A model generated the notes under the pieces. It was not told where the DNA came from and did no database searches. It saw nothing but the letters and a program-made list of their open reading frames with translations. Shown piece by piece: positions 38,046 to 48,800 of a stretch of DNA of 64,000 nucleotides. How positions within the stretch are numbered: the stretch's first letter is position 1; each line of letters starts with the position of its first letter. The DNA comes from Periweissella fabalis. Its GTDB lineage: Bacteria > Bacillota > Bacilli > Lactobacillales > Lactobacillaceae. The stretch is from the NCBI RefSeq assembly GCF_012396505.1, contig NZ_JAAXPN010000001.1:1-64000 (forward strand), written 5' to 3'. The position numbers were made by a program, and so were the translations under genes.

Positions 38046-39938
38046 ATGCAACAATTACGGGTTGAAGGCCTTACCAGTGTGTATGGTGAAAAGACTTTAT
38101 TTAAAGATATCTCGTTTTTAATTAACGAAAATGATCGAATTGGGTTAATTGGAGTCAATGGATCAGGTAAAACATCATTATTGAATGTGATTGCTGATTT
38201 AAATTCAGCTGATCAAGGTCAAATTATTAAGCCTAATGATTATCGAGTTAGCTATTTAAAACAACAACCTGAGCTAGATGAAAGCTTGACAGTTATGGAA
38301 GCTGCTTTTGCTGGTAGTCAACCAGTTTTTCAAACAATTCGTAATTATGAGGCTGCCTTAAGTGCTTATAGCGCTAATCCCGATGATACGAAATTATTGG
38401 CACGCTATACTAAGGCTGAGGATGCTATGAATCAAGAAGATGCATGGTTAGCAGAAGCTGAAGTTAAAACTATCTTGACGCAACTACATGTACCAGACTT
38501 GAATCAAGTTGTTGGCAAATTATCTGGTGGTCAAAAGAAGCGGGTTGGGTTAGCACAAGTTTTAATTCAAAAACCTGATTTATTAATCCTTGATGAACCA
38601 ACTAACCATTTGGATTTTGATTCAATTGCCTGGTTAGAAAAGTACTTAGCTAACTACAAGGGGGCAGTTTTAACAGTAACCCATGATCGTTATTTCCTTG
38701 ACCAAGTAGCAACACGCATTTTTGAATTGTCATTTGGTGAAATTTATGAATACCAAGGAAACTATGCTGACTTTGTGGCACAAAAAGCAGAACGTGTAGC
38801 AGCGGCAGTAGTTGCTGATCACAAGCAAGAACAGCTTTATAAAAAAGAATTGGCTTGGATGAAGACCTCTGCACGGGCACGTTCAACTAAGCAAACAGCT
38901 CGCCAAAATGCTTTTGCTGAGATTGAAGCTAATCGTAATACATTACAAATTGATCAAGATGTTGAAGTTAACTTAGGACAACAACGATTGGGTAAAAAGG
39001 TTATTACGGTTGAAAATGCTAATTTAGCTTTTGGCGATAAAGTTATTTTACATGACTTTAATTACCTAATTCAGGCGCAACAAAGAATTGGAATTACAGG
39101 TGCTAATGGAGCTGGTAAATCAACTTTTTTGAATGCCTTAGCACAACGGGTACCATTAGATAGTGGAGTCATTGAGATTGGTGAAACGGTTAAATTAGCC
39201 TTTTACACGCAACAAATGGAGCCTATTCCAGATGACAAACGTATGATTGCGTATTTGAGTGAGGTTGCTGAGACAATCAAAGATAACAACGGCAATGATG
39301 TTAGTGTGACTGAGTTGTTAGAACAGTTTTTATTTCCGCGCTTTATGCATGGAACATTAATTCGTAAGTTATCAGGTGGTGAGAAGCGTCGGCTATACTT
39401 GTTGAAACTATTAATGTCGCGGCCTAATGTTTTATTCTTAGATGAACCAACTAATGATTTAGATATTGGTACTTTAACAGTGCTAGAGGACTATTTGGCT
39501 AGTTTCCAAGGGACAGTTATCACGGTTTCTCATGATCGCTATTTCTTAGATAAGGTAGCCGATAAGTTACTTATTTTTGATGGTAATGGTGAAATTGAAC
39601 AATATACTGGGTTATTTAGTAGTTATTTAGAAACGCAATTAGCACAAGCTCATCCTGTTACAAAACATGTTACAAAAGCAGAAAAACACATGGCTAAAGT
39701 AGATGCAGCAGTACCAGCCAAGAAAAAAATGACCTATAAAGAAAAACAAGAATGGGCAACGATTGAAAACGATATTGAAAAATTAGAAAATCAACAAGCT
39801 GAGATTGAAACACAAATGGAAGCAAATGGTGCTGATTTTACTAAATTATCAGAACTTCAACGCCAACTTGAAACAGTTAGCACCCAACTTGAAACGATGA
39901 TGGATCGTTGGGAATATTTATCAGAATTAGCAAATTAA
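38046..39938 (+). CDS. ABC-F family ribosome-associated ATPase
   Basis: The 630-residue protein has two ABC cassettes in one chain and no membrane domain. Walker A motifs are G-V-N-G-S-G-K-T (about 38) and G-A-N-G-A-G-K-S (about 353). Signature motifs are L-S-G-G-Q-K-K-R and L-S-G-G-E-K-R-R, each with a D-E-P-T-N Walker B. The linker between cassettes is charged, and a C-terminal coiled coil covers about 560-630, as in Uup/YfmR-type members that act on stalled ribosomes. It is the housekeeping type by context, not an obvious resistance determinant. Confidence 0.9.
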   Translation: MQQLRVEGLTSVYGEKTLFKDISFLINENDRIGLIGVNGSGKTSLLNVIADLNSADQGQIIKPNDYRVSYLKQQPELDESLTVMEAAFAGSQPVFQTIRNYEAALSAYSANPDDTKLLARYTKAEDAMNQEDAWLAEAEVKTILTQLHVPDLNQVVGKLSGGQKKRVGLAQVLIQKPDLLILDEPTNHLDFDSIAWLEKYLANYKGAVLTVTHDRYFLDQVATRIFELSFGEIYEYQGNYADFVAQKAERVAAAVVADHKQEQLYKKELAWMKTSARARSTKQTARQNAFAEIEANRNTLQIDQDVEVNLGQQRLGKKVITVENANLAFGDKVILHDFNYLIQAQQRIGITGANGAGKSTFLNALAQRVPLDSGVIEIGETVKLAFYTQQMEPIPDDKRMIAYLSEVAETIKDNNGNDVSVTELLEQFLFPRFMHGTLIRKLSGGEKRRLYLLKLLMSRPNVLFLDEPTNDLDIGTLTVLEDYLASFQGTVITVSHDRYFLDKVADKLLIFDGNGEIEQYTGLFSSYLETQLAQAHPVTKHVTKAEKHMAKVDAAVPAKKKMTYKEKQEWATIENDIEKLENQQAEIETQMEANGADFTKLSELQRQLETVSTQLETMMDRWEYLSELAN

Positions 39939-39963
39939 ACAAAAAACCTTAGGAGAATGGGCA

Positions 39964-40803
39964 ATGACTAAAGCCGATGAGATTTTTAAGCAAAATATTA
40001 AAAATATTTTAGATAATGGGGTAATGTCAGAACAAGCCCGACCACATTATAAAGATGGTAAAACGGCGAACAGTAAATATATTACTGGGTCATTTGCCGA
40101 ATATGATATTAGTAAAGGTGAATTTCCGATTACAACATTACGCCCAATTCCAATTAAGGCCGCGATTAAAGAAATTTTTTGGATTTATCAAGATCAAACT
40201 AATCGCATTGATGTTTTAGAAGAAAAATACGGTGTTAAATACTGGCGTGATTGGGTGATTGATGATGGGCAGACCATTGGGCAACGCTACGGAGCGACTG
40301 TCCGCAAACACGATATTATCAGTAATTTATTGACAGCATTGGCGGATAATCCATGGAATCGCCGTAATATTATTGACTTGTGGCAATATGAAGATTTGGC
40401 TGCAACGGATGGGTTAAAGCCGTGTGCTTTCCAAAGTATGTATGATGTCCGTCGTGTTGGCGATGATATTTACCTTGATGCTACTTTGATTCAACGTTCA
40501 AATGATATGCTAGTGGCCCACCACATTAACGCAATGCAATACGTGGCGTTACAAATGATGATTGCCAAGCACTTTGGCTGGAAAGTTGGTAAGTTTTTCT
40601 ACTTTATCAACAATCTGCACATTTATGATAATCAATTCGCACAAGCCAATGAGCTTTTAAACCGAACACCAAGTGAGGTGGCCCCTAAATTGGTATTAAA
40701 CGTCCCAGATGGTACTAATTTCTTTGATATTAAGCCAGAAGATTTTGTACTAGAGGATTATCAACCAGTTAAACCTCAATTGAAATTTGAATTAGCGATT
40801 TAA
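39964..40803 (+). CDS. thyA: Thymidylate synthase
   Basis: The 279-residue enzyme methylates dUMP to dTMP with methylene-tetrahydrofolate. The nucleophile is Cys154 in K-P-C-A-F-Q, followed by the dUMP-binding Q-R-S-N-D-M segment. The N-terminal T-T-L-R-P-I-P block and C-terminal F-E-L-A-I end are in place. Length and the N-P-W-N-R-R-N-I-I pattern resemble the Bacillus ThyA branch rather than the 264-residue E. coli type. folA follows 16 bases later and regenerates its folate. Confidence 0.93.
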   Translation: MTKADEIFKQNIKNILDNGVMSEQARPHYKDGKTANSKYITGSFAEYDISKGEFPITTLRPIPIKAAIKEIFWIYQDQTNRIDVLEEKYGVKYWRDWVIDDGQTIGQRYGATVRKHDIISNLLTALADNPWNRRNIIDLWQYEDLAATDGLKPCAFQSMYDVRRVGDDIYLDATLIQRSNDMLVAHHINAMQYVALQMMIAKHFGWKVGKFFYFINNLHIYDNQFAQANELLNRTPSEVAPKLVLNVPDGTNFFDIKPEDFVLEDYQPVKPQLKFELAI

Positions 40804-40819
40804 TAAAAGGAGACTTCCG

Positions 40820-41317
40820 ATGATTAATATGGTATGGGCGGAAGCTCATGATCACGTAATTGCTAAGGATGGGAATATTCCTTGGCGGTTACCGGCTGAT
40901 TTAGCTTTTTTTAAGCAAGAAACGATTGGCCATCCAATTGTAATGGGTCGTAATACTTTTAAAACGTTTAATAACCGCCCGTTACCGCAACGGACAAATA
41001 TTGTATTAACCCATGATGAAACGTTTGTCGCTCCAGCTGGATTTGAAGTTATGCATTCGGTTGCTGAGGTTTTAGCTGCAACTGTTGAAAAAGGCTTGGA
41101 TTTATCCGTAATCGGTGGAGTGGCAATTTATGCTTCATTTATGCCTCATGCTGATGAATTAGCAGTGACAGAAGTTGATTTGGATGTTCCTGGTGGGGAT
41201 GCACACGTGCCACCAGTTGACTTAACAATGTGGCAATTAGTTGAACAACGAATCGGTGTGTTGGATGAACGCAATACGATTCCGCATACGTTTAAAATTT
41301 ATCGACGTTCAAAATAA
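40820..41317 (+). CDS. folA: Dihydrofolate reductase
   Basis: The 165-residue enzyme reduces dihydrofolate made by ThyA. Motifs are I-A-K-D-G-N-I-P-W-R-L-P-A-D-L with the acidic active-site Asp, V-M-G-R-N-T-F, and I-G-G-V-A-I-Y. AAAGGAG is just before the ATG. The operon ends at a hairpin repeat. Confidence 0.95.
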   Translation: MINMVWAEAHDHVIAKDGNIPWRLPADLAFFKQETIGHPIVMGRNTFKTFNNRPLPQRTNIVLTHDETFVAPAGFEVMHSVAEVLAATVEKGLDLSVIGGVAIYASFMPHADELAVTEVDLDVPGGDAHVPPVDLTMWQLVEQRIGVLDERNTIPHTFKIYRRSK

Positions 41318-41349
41318 AGCAAGTGTTCTCAAAGGCACTTAGATACAGA

Positions 41350-41455
41350 ATACGACACTAAAACAGGCTGAAGATTTTTTCTTCAGCCTGTTTGTCGTTG
41401 TATGCTAGTATCTGCTTTTAGAACACGTTTGGCAGTAAATTATCACTGACAAAAA
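41350..41455 (+). repeat. Dispersed hairpin repeat, copy 6 (with terminator)
   Basis: ACGACA (41352-41357) and AACAGGCTGAAG (41362-41373) pair with CTTCAGCCTGTT and TGTCGT (to 41398). The arm has CTTTTAGAACACGTTTGGCAGTAAATT, aligned with copies 3-5. It terminates folA and faces pepQ. Confidence 0.7.
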
Positions 41456-41485
41456 TGTGCGCCTATCTAGATGTAATAAGTATTG

Positions 41486-42589
41486 TTAGTCAATGTAACG
41501 TAATTCTTTTGGTGAGTGAGTGAAAGCGTCAGCGCCAGTTTCAGTAACCACGACACAATCTTCAATTCGAACGCCAACTTCACCTGGAATGTAAATTCCT
41601 GGTTCAATTGAGAAAGTCATTCCCGGCTGTAATTCAAGGTTGTTACCTTCCATGATTGATGGGTATTCATGTTCACTTGTCCCCATACCATGGCCAAGAC
41701 GATGGATAAAGTATTCACCGTATCCAGCTTTTGTAATGACATCACGTGCTATTTTATCAAGCTGTGCAGCTGTTATACCGGGTTTAACAGCTGCTTGCGC
41801 GGTTAATTGAGCTTCTAATACTACTTTGTGTACTTCAAGTGCCTTTTGATTTGGTTTCCCAAAGGCAAAAGTTCTTGAAGTATCTGAGATATAACCTTTA
41901 TATAAAGTACCAAGGTCAAAAAGGATTAACTCATTGCGGTGCATTTGAATTTCAGAAGTAGCACCATGTGGATCAGCTGCATGTGCTCCTGCTTGAACCA
42001 ACGTATCAAAACTCATACCTGTAACACCACGAAGTTTTGATTGGTATTCTAATTCTGCAGTAACTTGTAGTTCTGTCTTACCTTCTGCAATTGCCTTAAA
42101 TCCAACTTCCATTGCAAAGTCAGCATCACGACCAGCTTGTTGTAATAGGGCAATCTCAGCTGGTGTTTTAATCAAACGCATTGTTTGCATATAAGGTGTC
42201 ATATCCAAGTTAAATTGGGCATTTGGGAAAAATGCATGGATAGCTTCAAAGCGTTCAACTGTTAAAGTTTGCTTTTCAATTGCCCAATTAATAGGATTAG
42301 CAACACGTTCTTTAATATGTTGTGCAATCATGGCAAATGGTTGTTCATGGTCTTGATAACCATACACACCATATGGCCAGCCAGTTGCTTTAACTACTTC
42401 GACTTCAAGTGCTGGACAAAAGATAAAAGGTTCTGCTTCGGGGAATACGAAGAGGGCTAAAACCCGTTCAATAGGATCAGAACCAAAACCAGTTAAGTAT
42501 TGGACTGATTCGAAGTTAGAAAAGTAAGCGACTTCTGCCTTATTTTGGCCAAGCCAATCACGAATTTGATTTAATTGCGTATATTCCAT
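41486..42589 (-). CDS. pepQ: Xaa-Pro dipeptidase PepQ
   Basis: The 367-residue metallopeptidase splits dipeptides ending in proline. The C-terminal pita-bread domain has both Asp ligands (L-F-D-L-G and I-S-D-T-S-R), His in H-R-L-G-H-G-M-G, and two Glu (S-I-E-P-G-I-Y and R-I-E-D-C-V). The N-terminal creatinase-like domain covers about 1-125. It is divergent from ccpA with a shared cre-containing region, the usual arrangement in lactobacilli. Confidence 0.94.
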   Translation of the reverse strand: MEYTQLNQIRDWLGQNKAEVAYFSNFESVQYLTGFGSDPIERVLALFVFPEAEPFIFCPALEVEVVKATGWPYGVYGYQDHEQPFAMIAQHIKERVANPINWAIEKQTLTVERFEAIHAFFPNAQFNLDMTPYMQTMRLIKTPAEIALLQQAGRDADFAMEVGFKAIAEGKTELQVTAELEYQSKLRGVTGMSFDTLVQAGAHAADPHGATSEIQMHRNELILFDLGTLYKGYISDTSRTFAFGKPNQKALEVHKVVLEAQLTAQAAVKPGITAAQLDKIARDVITKAGYGEYFIHRLGHGMGTSEHEYPSIMEGNNLELQPGMTFSIEPGIYIPGEVGVRIEDCVVVTETGADAFTHSPKELRYID

Positions 42590-42666
42590 ATGAGTCCTCG
42601 ATTCTAAAGGTAATATTTGTTTACAATGATAACACTTATAATTAAAGATATTAACAAAAATAAAAA

Positions 42667-42680
42667 TGTAAACGCTTGCA
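42667..42680. promoter_or_regulatory. CcpA-binding cre site, pepQ-ccpA region
   Basis: TGTAAACGCTTGCA fits the cre consensus except G at position 12. It sits between the two divergent start codons, 78 and 107 bases away, so CcpA may control pepQ, itself, or both. Confidence 0.7.
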
Positions 42681-42738
42681 TATTAGATTATTTGTTTGTT
42701 AAACTATATTTAACAATGAAAATGAAATGAAAACTTGC

Positions 42739-42744
42739 TATAAT
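42739..42744 (+). promoter_or_regulatory. -10 region of the ccpA promoter
   Basis: A consensus TATAAT with an upstream TGC makes an extended -10. The -35 (ATGAAA, 17 bases upstream) is poor, as is common with extended -10 promoters. Confidence 0.6.
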
Positions 42745-42786
42745 AGGCTTTTGGAATAAAAGTGATGTGAGGTTTGGTGCACGAGT

Positions 42787-43788
42787 ATGGAAAAAGAAAA
42801 TGTTACAATTTATGATGTTGCTCGCGAAGCGGGGGTTTCAATGGCGACAGTTTCACGAGTTGTTAATGGCAACAGTAATGTGAAACAAGCGACAAAAGAC
42901 AAGGTTTTGGCAGTAATTGATCGGCTTGATTACCGTCCCAATGCAGTTGCTCGCGGTCTGGCATCAAAGAAAACTACAACCGTTGGCGTCATCATTCCAG
43001 ATGTAACCGATATGTTTTTTTCTGAACTAGCCCGTGGAGTAGATGATGTAGCGTCAATGTATCATTACAATATCATTTTGGCCAATTCTGATGATTCAGG
43101 TACAAAAGAATTACAGGTTTTAGAAAATTTACTAGCAAAACAAGTTGATGGGATTATTTATATGGGGAATGGTTTACGGGATAAATTACGTGAACAATTT
43201 AGTCATACAAATGTACCAATTGTCTTAGCAGGTGGTGTTGATGAAAAAAATCAAACTCCGACGGTTAATATTGATTATACTGCGGCAACTAAAGATGCTG
43301 TAGCAAAGCTAATCAGTAACGGCCATAAAAAGATTGCATTTATTTCTGGTAGCTTGGAACAAGCAATTAATAAAGAATACCGATTAAAAGGTTATAAAGA
43401 AGCACTTGCAGAAGCAGATATTGCCTTTGATGAAACCTTAATTTTTGCAACTAATTATACGTATAATGCTGGTTTTGAATTAGCAAATGAACTATATGGT
43501 ACTAGTGCTACTGCAGCTTTTGTTGGTGCTGATGAATTGGCAGCTGGGGTCCTTAATGGTCTAACTGATCGAGGAGTTAGTGTGCCAAATGATTTTGAAA
43601 TCATTACGGCAATCAATACAAAATTGACACAGATTACTCGGCCACAGTTAACAACAATTAGTATTCCAATGTATGATATGGGAGCAGTTGCAATGCGGAT
43701 GCTAACTAAATTAATGGGCAAAGAAAATATTGAAAACGGTCGGTTATCACTACCATATGGGATTATTAGCCGACAAACAACGCGATAA
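42787..43788 (+). CDS. ccpA: Catabolite control protein A
   Basis: The 333-residue LacI-family regulator binds cre sites together with HPr-Ser-P. The HTH (residues about 5-30: I-Y-D-V-A-R-E-A-G-V-S-M-A-T-V-S-R-V-V-N-G) and the hinge L-A-S-K-K-T-T-T-V-G-V-I-I-P-D are typical; the effector domain runs from 60 to 333. The pepQ neighbour identifies it as CcpA rather than a sugar-specific repressor. At least three cre-like sites are in this window. Confidence 0.94.
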   Translation: MEKENVTIYDVAREAGVSMATVSRVVNGNSNVKQATKDKVLAVIDRLDYRPNAVARGLASKKTTTVGVIIPDVTDMFFSELARGVDDVASMYHYNIILANSDDSGTKELQVLENLLAKQVDGIIYMGNGLRDKLREQFSHTNVPIVLAGGVDEKNQTPTVNIDYTAATKDAVAKLISNGHKKIAFISGSLEQAINKEYRLKGYKEALAEADIAFDETLIFATNYTYNAGFELANELYGTSATAAFVGADELAAGVLNGLTDRGVSVPNDFEIITAINTKLTQITRPQLTTISIPMYDMGAVAMRMLTKLMGKENIENGRLSLPYGIISRQTTR

Positions 43789-43902
43789 ATATTAAAAAAA
43801 TACCGCAGATATATTGATATCACTACATCAGACGAGTATACTATCTCTGTTAAGGAAGTTGATTTCTAATAAACAAATAAAAATTAAAAAGGAGTACTGA
43901 AG

Positions 43903-44625
43903 ATGTCAGGACACTCAAAATGGCACAACATTCAAGGCCGTAAAAACGCCCAAGATGCAAAACGTGGTAAGGTCTTCCAAAAGATCTCACGTGACCTTTA
44001 TACCGCAGCAAAAATCGGTGGTGCCGATCCAGATGGTAACCCAGCTCTTCGTTTAGTAATGGAAAAAGCCAAAGCAGCTAACATGCCTAAAGACAATGTG
44101 CAACGTGCATTGGATAAAGCAACTGGTGCTGGTGGTGCTAACTATGAAGAAATTACGTATGAAGGATATGGTCCTGCCGGAACTGCGGTTTTAGTACAAG
44201 CTTTGACTGATAACCGTAACCGTACCGCAGCTTCAGTTCGTTCAGCATTTACACACCATGGTGGTTCACTTGGAACTACCGGTTCAGTGGCCTTTATGTT
44301 TGACCGTAAGGGTTATATCTTTATTGCCAACGATGAAGACTTAAACTTGGATGAAGATACTGTCTTTGAAGCAGCTATTGAAGCTGGTGCTGAAGATATG
44401 AAAGCAACTGAAGATGGGTTTGAAGTAATTACAGAACCTGCAGACTTTGAAACAGTTCGTGACGCCCTTGTTGAACAAGGTTATGAAGTTTCTCAAGATG
44501 AAGTTACAATGCTTCCACAAAATACAGTTGAAGTTCCAGAAGATAAAGCAGCTACTTTTGCAGCTATGATCGAAGAACTTGAAGATAACGATGATGTTTC
44601 AGCTGTATACCACTCAGCAGAATAA
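43903..44625 (+). CDS. YebC/PmpR family protein
   Basis: The 240-residue protein has the invariant M-S-G-H-S-K-W-x-N-I-Q start and the [10 protein letters not shown] segment of the YebC family. Members are annotated as transcription regulators and some relieve ribosome stalling at polyproline stretches; which applies here cannot be told. AAAAAGGAG precedes the ATG. Ends at a strong terminator. Confidence 0.92.
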   Translation: MSGHSKWHNIQGRKNAQDAKRGKVFQKISRDLYTAAKIGGADPDGNPALRLVMEKAKAANMPKDNVQRALDKATGAGGANYEEITYEGYGPAGTAVLVQALTDNRNRTAASVRSAFTHHGGSLGTTGSVAFMFDRKGYIFIANDEDLNLDEDTVFEAAIEAGAEDMKATEDGFEVITEPADFETVRDALVEQGYEVSQDEVTMLPQNTVEVPEDKAATFAAMIEELEDNDDVSAVYHSAE

Positions 44626-44626
44626 T

Positions 44627-44660
44627 AAAAAAAGACGAACTTTGGTTCGTCTTTTTTTAT
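44627..44660 (+). terminator. Terminator after the yebC-type gene
   Basis: AAAAAAGACGAAC pairs with GTTCGTCTTTTTT around a TTTG loop, followed by T residues. Confidence 0.9.
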
Positions 44661-44729
44661 TTTATTTTGTGTAATTGGTATGTAGATAAAGTATACTTAA
44701 AGTTATTAGAAGTAAGGGAGTGAACGTTT

Positions 44730-45011
44730 GTGAGTAATGAAAATTTTAGTTTGCCATTAGATGCAGCATGGAGTACTAGTGATATTATTAAAGTGACCAA
44801 ATTTTATGCATTAGTGGCAGATGCTTATGAAACTGGTGTTAACCGAGAAAGCCTATTAATGGCCTACCGTGATTTTAAAGAAGTTGTACCAATGAAATTT
44901 GAAGAAAAACAACTCGATCGTGAATTTACGGCAGCATCAGGCTATAGTATTTATCAAACGATGAAAGCAGCACGTGAAGCAACGCAAGCTAAATTAAAAT
45001 TAAGTTTGTAA
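44730..45011 (+). CDS. UPF0223 family protein
   Basis: The 93-residue helical protein matches UPF0223 (YktA-like): P-L-D-A-A-W-S-T-x-D-I-I near the start and F-x-A-A-S-G-Y-S-I-Y-Q-T at about 66-78. The start is GTG behind AAGGGAG. Function unknown. It heads the UPF0223 - suhB - typA group conserved in lactobacilli. Confidence 0.85.
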   Translation: MSNENFSLPLDAAWSTSDIIKVTKFYALVADAYETGVNRESLLMAYRDFKEVVPMKFEEKQLDREFTAASGYSIYQTMKAAREATQAKLKLSL

Positions 45012-45030
45012 TAGTAATCGAGGGAAAATA

Positions 45031-45810
45031 ATGGATACGGCAACGTTAAAAAATATTGATAAAACGGTTAATCAGTGGCTTAAAGAAGCACACACATTAG
45101 TTTATCAATGCTTGCAAACTGATTTGACCGTTGAACAAAAAACTAGTCGTCTTGATCTAGTAACTAATGTCGATAAACAAGTAGAACAACTACTACGCAA
45201 AAAAATTAGTTCGCTAATGCCAGCTGCTAAAATAATTGGTGAGGAAAACGATCATGGTCAAGTAAAATCGATGGCCGGAGCGGTTTGGTTTATTGATCCA
45301 ATTGATGGAACGATGAATTTTATTAAGCAACATGATGATTTTGCAATCATGTTAGCATTATATATTGATAATCAACCAATTTTAGGCTGGATTATGGATG
45401 TTGCTAAAAATAAAATTTATCATGGTGGTCCCCAGCTAGGGGTCTGGTGTGATACGAAAAAAATCCCAGTGCCAGCTGATATTACGTTAAATGAGGGCCT
45501 TATTGAGCTCAGTGCTAGCCGTTTACTAACTAATGAGATGCATTTTATGGAAATTGCTAAAATGTCCTCAGGCGTGCGTATAAACGGTTCTGCAGGGATT
45601 TCATTTATTAAAGTTTTAGAAGGAAAAATGGTTGGTTATGCCTCTAAAATGAAGCCGTGGGACTTTGCAGCAGCAAAAGTTTTATTAGAAACTAATAAAA
45701 TACTGGTTACAACAATTGACGGCAAGGAAATTGATATGTTATTATCAAGTACAGTTTTATCGGCGACTGCGAGTGCGCACAAACAAATTGTGCAGCTGCA
45801 ACAGCCGTAG
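45031..45810 (+). CDS. suhB: Inositol monophosphatase family protein
   Basis: The 259-residue Mg-dependent phosphatase has the metal motifs G-E-E-N (about 70-73), W-F-I-D-P-I-D-G-T-M-N-F (about 87-98) and W-D-F-A-A (near 210). The substrate may be inositol phosphate or another sugar phosphate; the family name suhB is used for position and motifs only. Follows UPF0223 by 19 bases. Confidence 0.88.
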   Translation: MDTATLKNIDKTVNQWLKEAHTLVYQCLQTDLTVEQKTSRLDLVTNVDKQVEQLLRKKISSLMPAAKIIGEENDHGQVKSMAGAVWFIDPIDGTMNFIKQHDDFAIMLALYIDNQPILGWIMDVAKNKIYHGGPQLGVWCDTKKIPVPADITLNEGLIELSASRLLTNEMHFMEIAKMSSGVRINGSAGISFIKVLEGKMVGYASKMKPWDFAAAKVLLETNKILVTTIDGKEIDMLLSSTVLSATASAHKQIVQLQQP

Positions 45811-45814
45811 TTGA

Positions 45815-45840
45815 CGATCGGGCTAATAACCCGATTTTTT
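45815..45840 (+). terminator. Weak terminator after suhB
   Basis: ATCGGG pairs with CCCGAT around a 7-base loop, followed by a run of T. The stem is short, so read-through into typA is possible. Confidence 0.6.
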
Positions 45841-45910
45841 AATGGTTTGAATCATTGATTAAACACGTCAACAAATTAAAAGGAACATTTATCTTAAGGA
45901 GAACAGAATT

Positions 45911-47749
45911 TTGGCAAAACGTGAAGACATTCGTAACATTGCTATTATTGCCCACGTTGACCATGGTAAAACAACTTTGGTTAACGAATTATTGAAGCAA
46001 TCAGATACACTTGATGGTCGGACTGAAATCTCAGACCGTGCCATGGATACAAACGACATTGAAAAGGAACGTGGTATCACTATCCTTTCAAAGAACACAG
46101 CCGTTAAGGTTGGGGACCGTCAAATTAACATCTTAGATACACCTGGACACGCGGACTTCGGTGGTGAAGTTGAACGTATCATGTCAATGGTTGACGGTGT
46201 GCTTTTGGTTGTTGATGCCTTTGAAGGTACAATGCCACAAACTCGTTTTGTTTTGAAGAAAGCCTTTGAACAAAACTTGACACCTATCGTGGTTGTTAAC
46301 AAAATTGACCGTCCTGGTTCACGTCCTGAAGAAGTAGTTGACGAAGTGCTTGACTTGTTCATCGAATTGGGTGCCGAAGAAGATCAACTTGACTTCCCAG
46401 TTATCTTTGCTTCAGCAATGAACGGAACTTCATCATTGGATCCTGAGTTAGATACTCAAGAACACACTATGAAGCCAATCTTCGACAAAGTTTTTGAAAC
46501 AATTCCAGCTCCTGAAGACAATGCTTCAGAACCTTTACAATTCCAAGTTTCAATGCTTGATTACAACGATTTCGTTGGTCGTATCGGTATCGGTCGTGTT
46601 GTTCGTGGTTCTATTAACATCGGGGACAACGTTTCTGTTATGAAACTTGATGGTTCAACACCAACTTTCCGTGTTACTAAGTTGTTTGGTTTCATTGGTT
46701 TAGACCGTGTTGAAATTGAATCAGCTAAAGCCGGTGACTTGATTGCCGTTGCTGGTATGGATGAAATCAATGTTGGTGAAACAGTTGTTGCACCTTCAAA
46801 CCTTGAAGCATTACCAATCTTGCGGATTGACGAACCAACTCTTCAAATGACTTTCCGTACTAACAACTCACCATTTGCTGGTCGTGAAGGTAAGTTTGTT
46901 ACTGCGCGTCAATTAGAAGATCGTTTGCGTCGCGAATTGCACACTGACGTTTCATTACGTGTTGAAGACACTAACGAAGCTGGTACATGGCTTGTTTCTG
47001 GTCGTGGTGAATTGCACTTGTCAATCTTGATTGAAACTCTTCGTCGTGAAGGTTTCGAATTACAAGCATCACGTCCACAAGTTATCTTCCGTGAAGTTGA
47101 CGGTGTAATGTCAGAACCATTTGAAGCAGTTCAAATTGATACTCCTGATGAATACACTGGATCAGTTATTGATTCACTTTCACAACGTAAGGGTGAAATG
47201 CAAAACATGGAATCTGTAGGAAACGGTCAAACTCGTTTGACTTTCCTTGCACCTTCACGTGGTTTGATTGGTTACTCAACTGAATTCCTTTCATTGACTC
47301 GTGGTTACGGTATCTTTAACCACACTTACGATTCATATGGTCCAGTTATCAAGAACTGGGCACCTGGTCGTCACAACGGTGCTTTGGTTTCAATTAACCA
47401 AGGTTCAACTACTAACTATGCTATCATGGGTGTTGAAGACCGTGGTATCATGTTTACTGGTGCCGGTGTTGAAGTATATGAAGGTATGATCGTTGGTATG
47501 AACTCTCGTGATAATGACATTTCTGTTAACGTTACTAAAGCTAAGCCACAATCAAACGTTCGTTCATCAAACAAGGACCAAACTGCATCAATTAAGACTC
47601 CTCGTGTGATGACTCTTGAAGATTCACTTGAATTCTTGAATGATGATGAATATGTAGAAGTAACACCAGAAAATGTTCGTTTGCGTAAGCAAATCTTGAA
47701 CACTGGTGAACGTGAAAAGGCCGCTAAGCGTAAGAAAACTCAAGGTTAA
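45911..47749 (+). CDS. typA: Ribosome-associated GTPase TypA/BipA
   Basis: The 612-residue translational GTPase helps 50S assembly and stress adaptation. G1 is A-H-V-D-H-G-K-T-T at about 14-22; G2 R-G-I-T-I, G3 D-T-P-G-H-A-D and G4 N-K-I-D follow. EF-G-like domains II, III and V and the TypA-specific C-terminal domain (about 480-612) follow. The start is TTG (45911), 8 bases after AAGGAG; codon use is strongly biased as in highly expressed genes. Confidence 0.96.
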   Translation: MAKREDIRNIAIIAHVDHGKTTLVNELLKQSDTLDGRTEISDRAMDTNDIEKERGITILSKNTAVKVGDRQINILDTPGHADFGGEVERIMSMVDGVLLVVDAFEGTMPQTRFVLKKAFEQNLTPIVVVNKIDRPGSRPEEVVDEVLDLFIELGAEEDQLDFPVIFASAMNGTSSLDPELDTQEHTMKPIFDKVFETIPAPEDNASEPLQFQVSMLDYNDFVGRIGIGRVVRGSINIGDNVSVMKLDGSTPTFRVTKLFGFIGLDRVEIESAKAGDLIAVAGMDEINVGETVVAPSNLEALPILRIDEPTLQMTFRTNNSPFAGREGKFVTARQLEDRLRRELHTDVSLRVEDTNEAGTWLVSGRGELHLSILIETLRREGFELQASRPQVIFREVDGVMSEPFEAVQIDTPDEYTGSVIDSLSQRKGEMQNMESVGNGQTRLTFLAPSRGLIGYSTEFLSLTRGYGIFNHTYDSYGPVIKNWAPGRHNGALVSINQGSTTNYAIMGVEDRGIMFTGAGVEVYEGMIVGMNSRDNDISVNVTKAKPQSNVRSSNKDQTASIKTPRVMTLEDSLEFLNDDEYVEVTPENVRLRKQILNTGEREKAAKRKKTQG

Positions 47750-47786
47750 TTTTAACTTTAGTTAGTTTAGCTTAAATTTTACAATT

Positions 47787-47830
47787 AAAAAGCCTGTCAA
47801 AAATGAAATTCATTTTTGACAGGCTTTTTT
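47787..47830 (+). terminator. Terminator of typA
   Basis: AAAAAGCCTGTCAAAAATGAA pairs with its complement with a tiny loop, followed by a run of T. Confidence 0.9.
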
Positions 47831-47916
47831 TGCAAATTTAAATACTAAAATAGTTTATAATGAAGCTGATTTTGATTGGAATGATTAACAATTTATTATA
47901 AAAAAGGAGGCTTTTT

Positions 47917-48642
47917 ATGCAAACAACAAGTAACCATGGTTGGTGGTATAACCAATTGTTTACGAACTGGAAAAAATTTGAAGTGCTTTACATCAGTGCG
48001 CTAATTTTGCTACAAATTATTGCTTATGTAATTGTGCCAGATTCTTTAATTGGAATGATTTCAGGTGTTGCGGGGGTTATTTGTCTAGTTTATGGAATGA
48101 AGGGGCGAAAAATATCATTTATTTTTGGTTTTATCCAATGTGTTGCAATGACTTATGTGGCCTGGATTTCACATGCTTATGGTTCGTTTGCCATTGATAT
48201 TTTCTACATAATTTCACAACCGATTGGTTGGTATTTATGGGGAAACGACGCAGCAACCCATTCATTTAACAAAGCAAAGCGACAATTAATTTTTGGTGGA
48301 GCCTTTGTTGCATGGGGGATTGGCTGGTTTATTTTAGCAATGCTACATGGACAATTACCATATTTGGATTCAATCAATTTTGTTGTGAGTTTCATCGCCC
48401 AAATTCTCTATATTTTAAAATTTCAAGAAAATTGGTCATTGTGGATTGTTGTTAATATTGCTAATTTTATTTACTGGCTGATTTTAACAATTCAAACGAT
48501 TGTGGGGCACAATGATGTTGGATCATTAGGGGCCAATATTTCACAAGTAACGTTGCAGTTAGCCTTATTGTTTAATGCTGTCTATGCAAGCCGGGTTTGG
48601 GCAACAGGGGCGGCAGATAACGAAGGAGGTGCAGGAGAATAA
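47917..48642 (+). CDS. pnuC: Nicotinamide riboside transporter PnuC
   Basis: The 241-residue membrane protein has about seven hydrophobic segments and the family Q-x-x-A-M-T-Y-V-A-W and Q-P-I-G-W-Y-L-W-G motifs, with a C-terminal W-S-L-W-I-V-V-N segment. It imports nicotinamide riboside by facilitated diffusion for NAD synthesis. AAAGGAGG precedes the ATG. I see no NAD-binding riboswitch in the short leader and no nicotinamide ribose kinase beside it. Confidence 0.92.
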   Translation: MQTTSNHGWWYNQLFTNWKKFEVLYISALILLQIIAYVIVPDSLIGMISGVAGVICLVYGMKGRKISFIFGFIQCVAMTYVAWISHAYGSFAIDIFYIISQPIGWYLWGNDAATHSFNKAKRQLIFGGAFVAWGIGWFILAMLHGQLPYLDSINFVVSFIAQILYILKFQENWSLWIVVNIANFIYWLILTIQTIVGHNDVGSLGANISQVTLQLALLFNAVYASRVWATGAADNEGGAGE

Positions 48643-48664
48643 AAAAGAATACCAGAACTATTTC

Positions 48665-48765
48665 ACGGTAGTAATTTGCTATTAATGCACATTGGCACAT
48701 TGCAAAAATTTAATATATTCAAATATATACAAAAAAAGCCAAGAAAAATTAATTTCCTGGCTTTT
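48665..48765 (-). repeat. Dispersed hairpin repeat, inverted copy (with terminator)
   Basis: AAAAGCCAAGAAA pairs with TTTCCTGGCTTTT (48734-48765, one wobble). The arm on its left, read as reverse complement, gives TTGAATATATTAAATTTTTGC, aligned to the copy 4 arm. It lies between pnuC and the convergent 54-codon gene and can terminate both. Confidence 0.7.
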
Positions 48766-48800
48766 ATTCTTGGTGGAGACTAACTGTTTGTTACAGTACT

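Noticed and set aside
47840-47916. NAD-II-type riboswitch before pnuC
   Set aside because: The leader is short and AT-rich; I could not find the conserved riboswitch elements.
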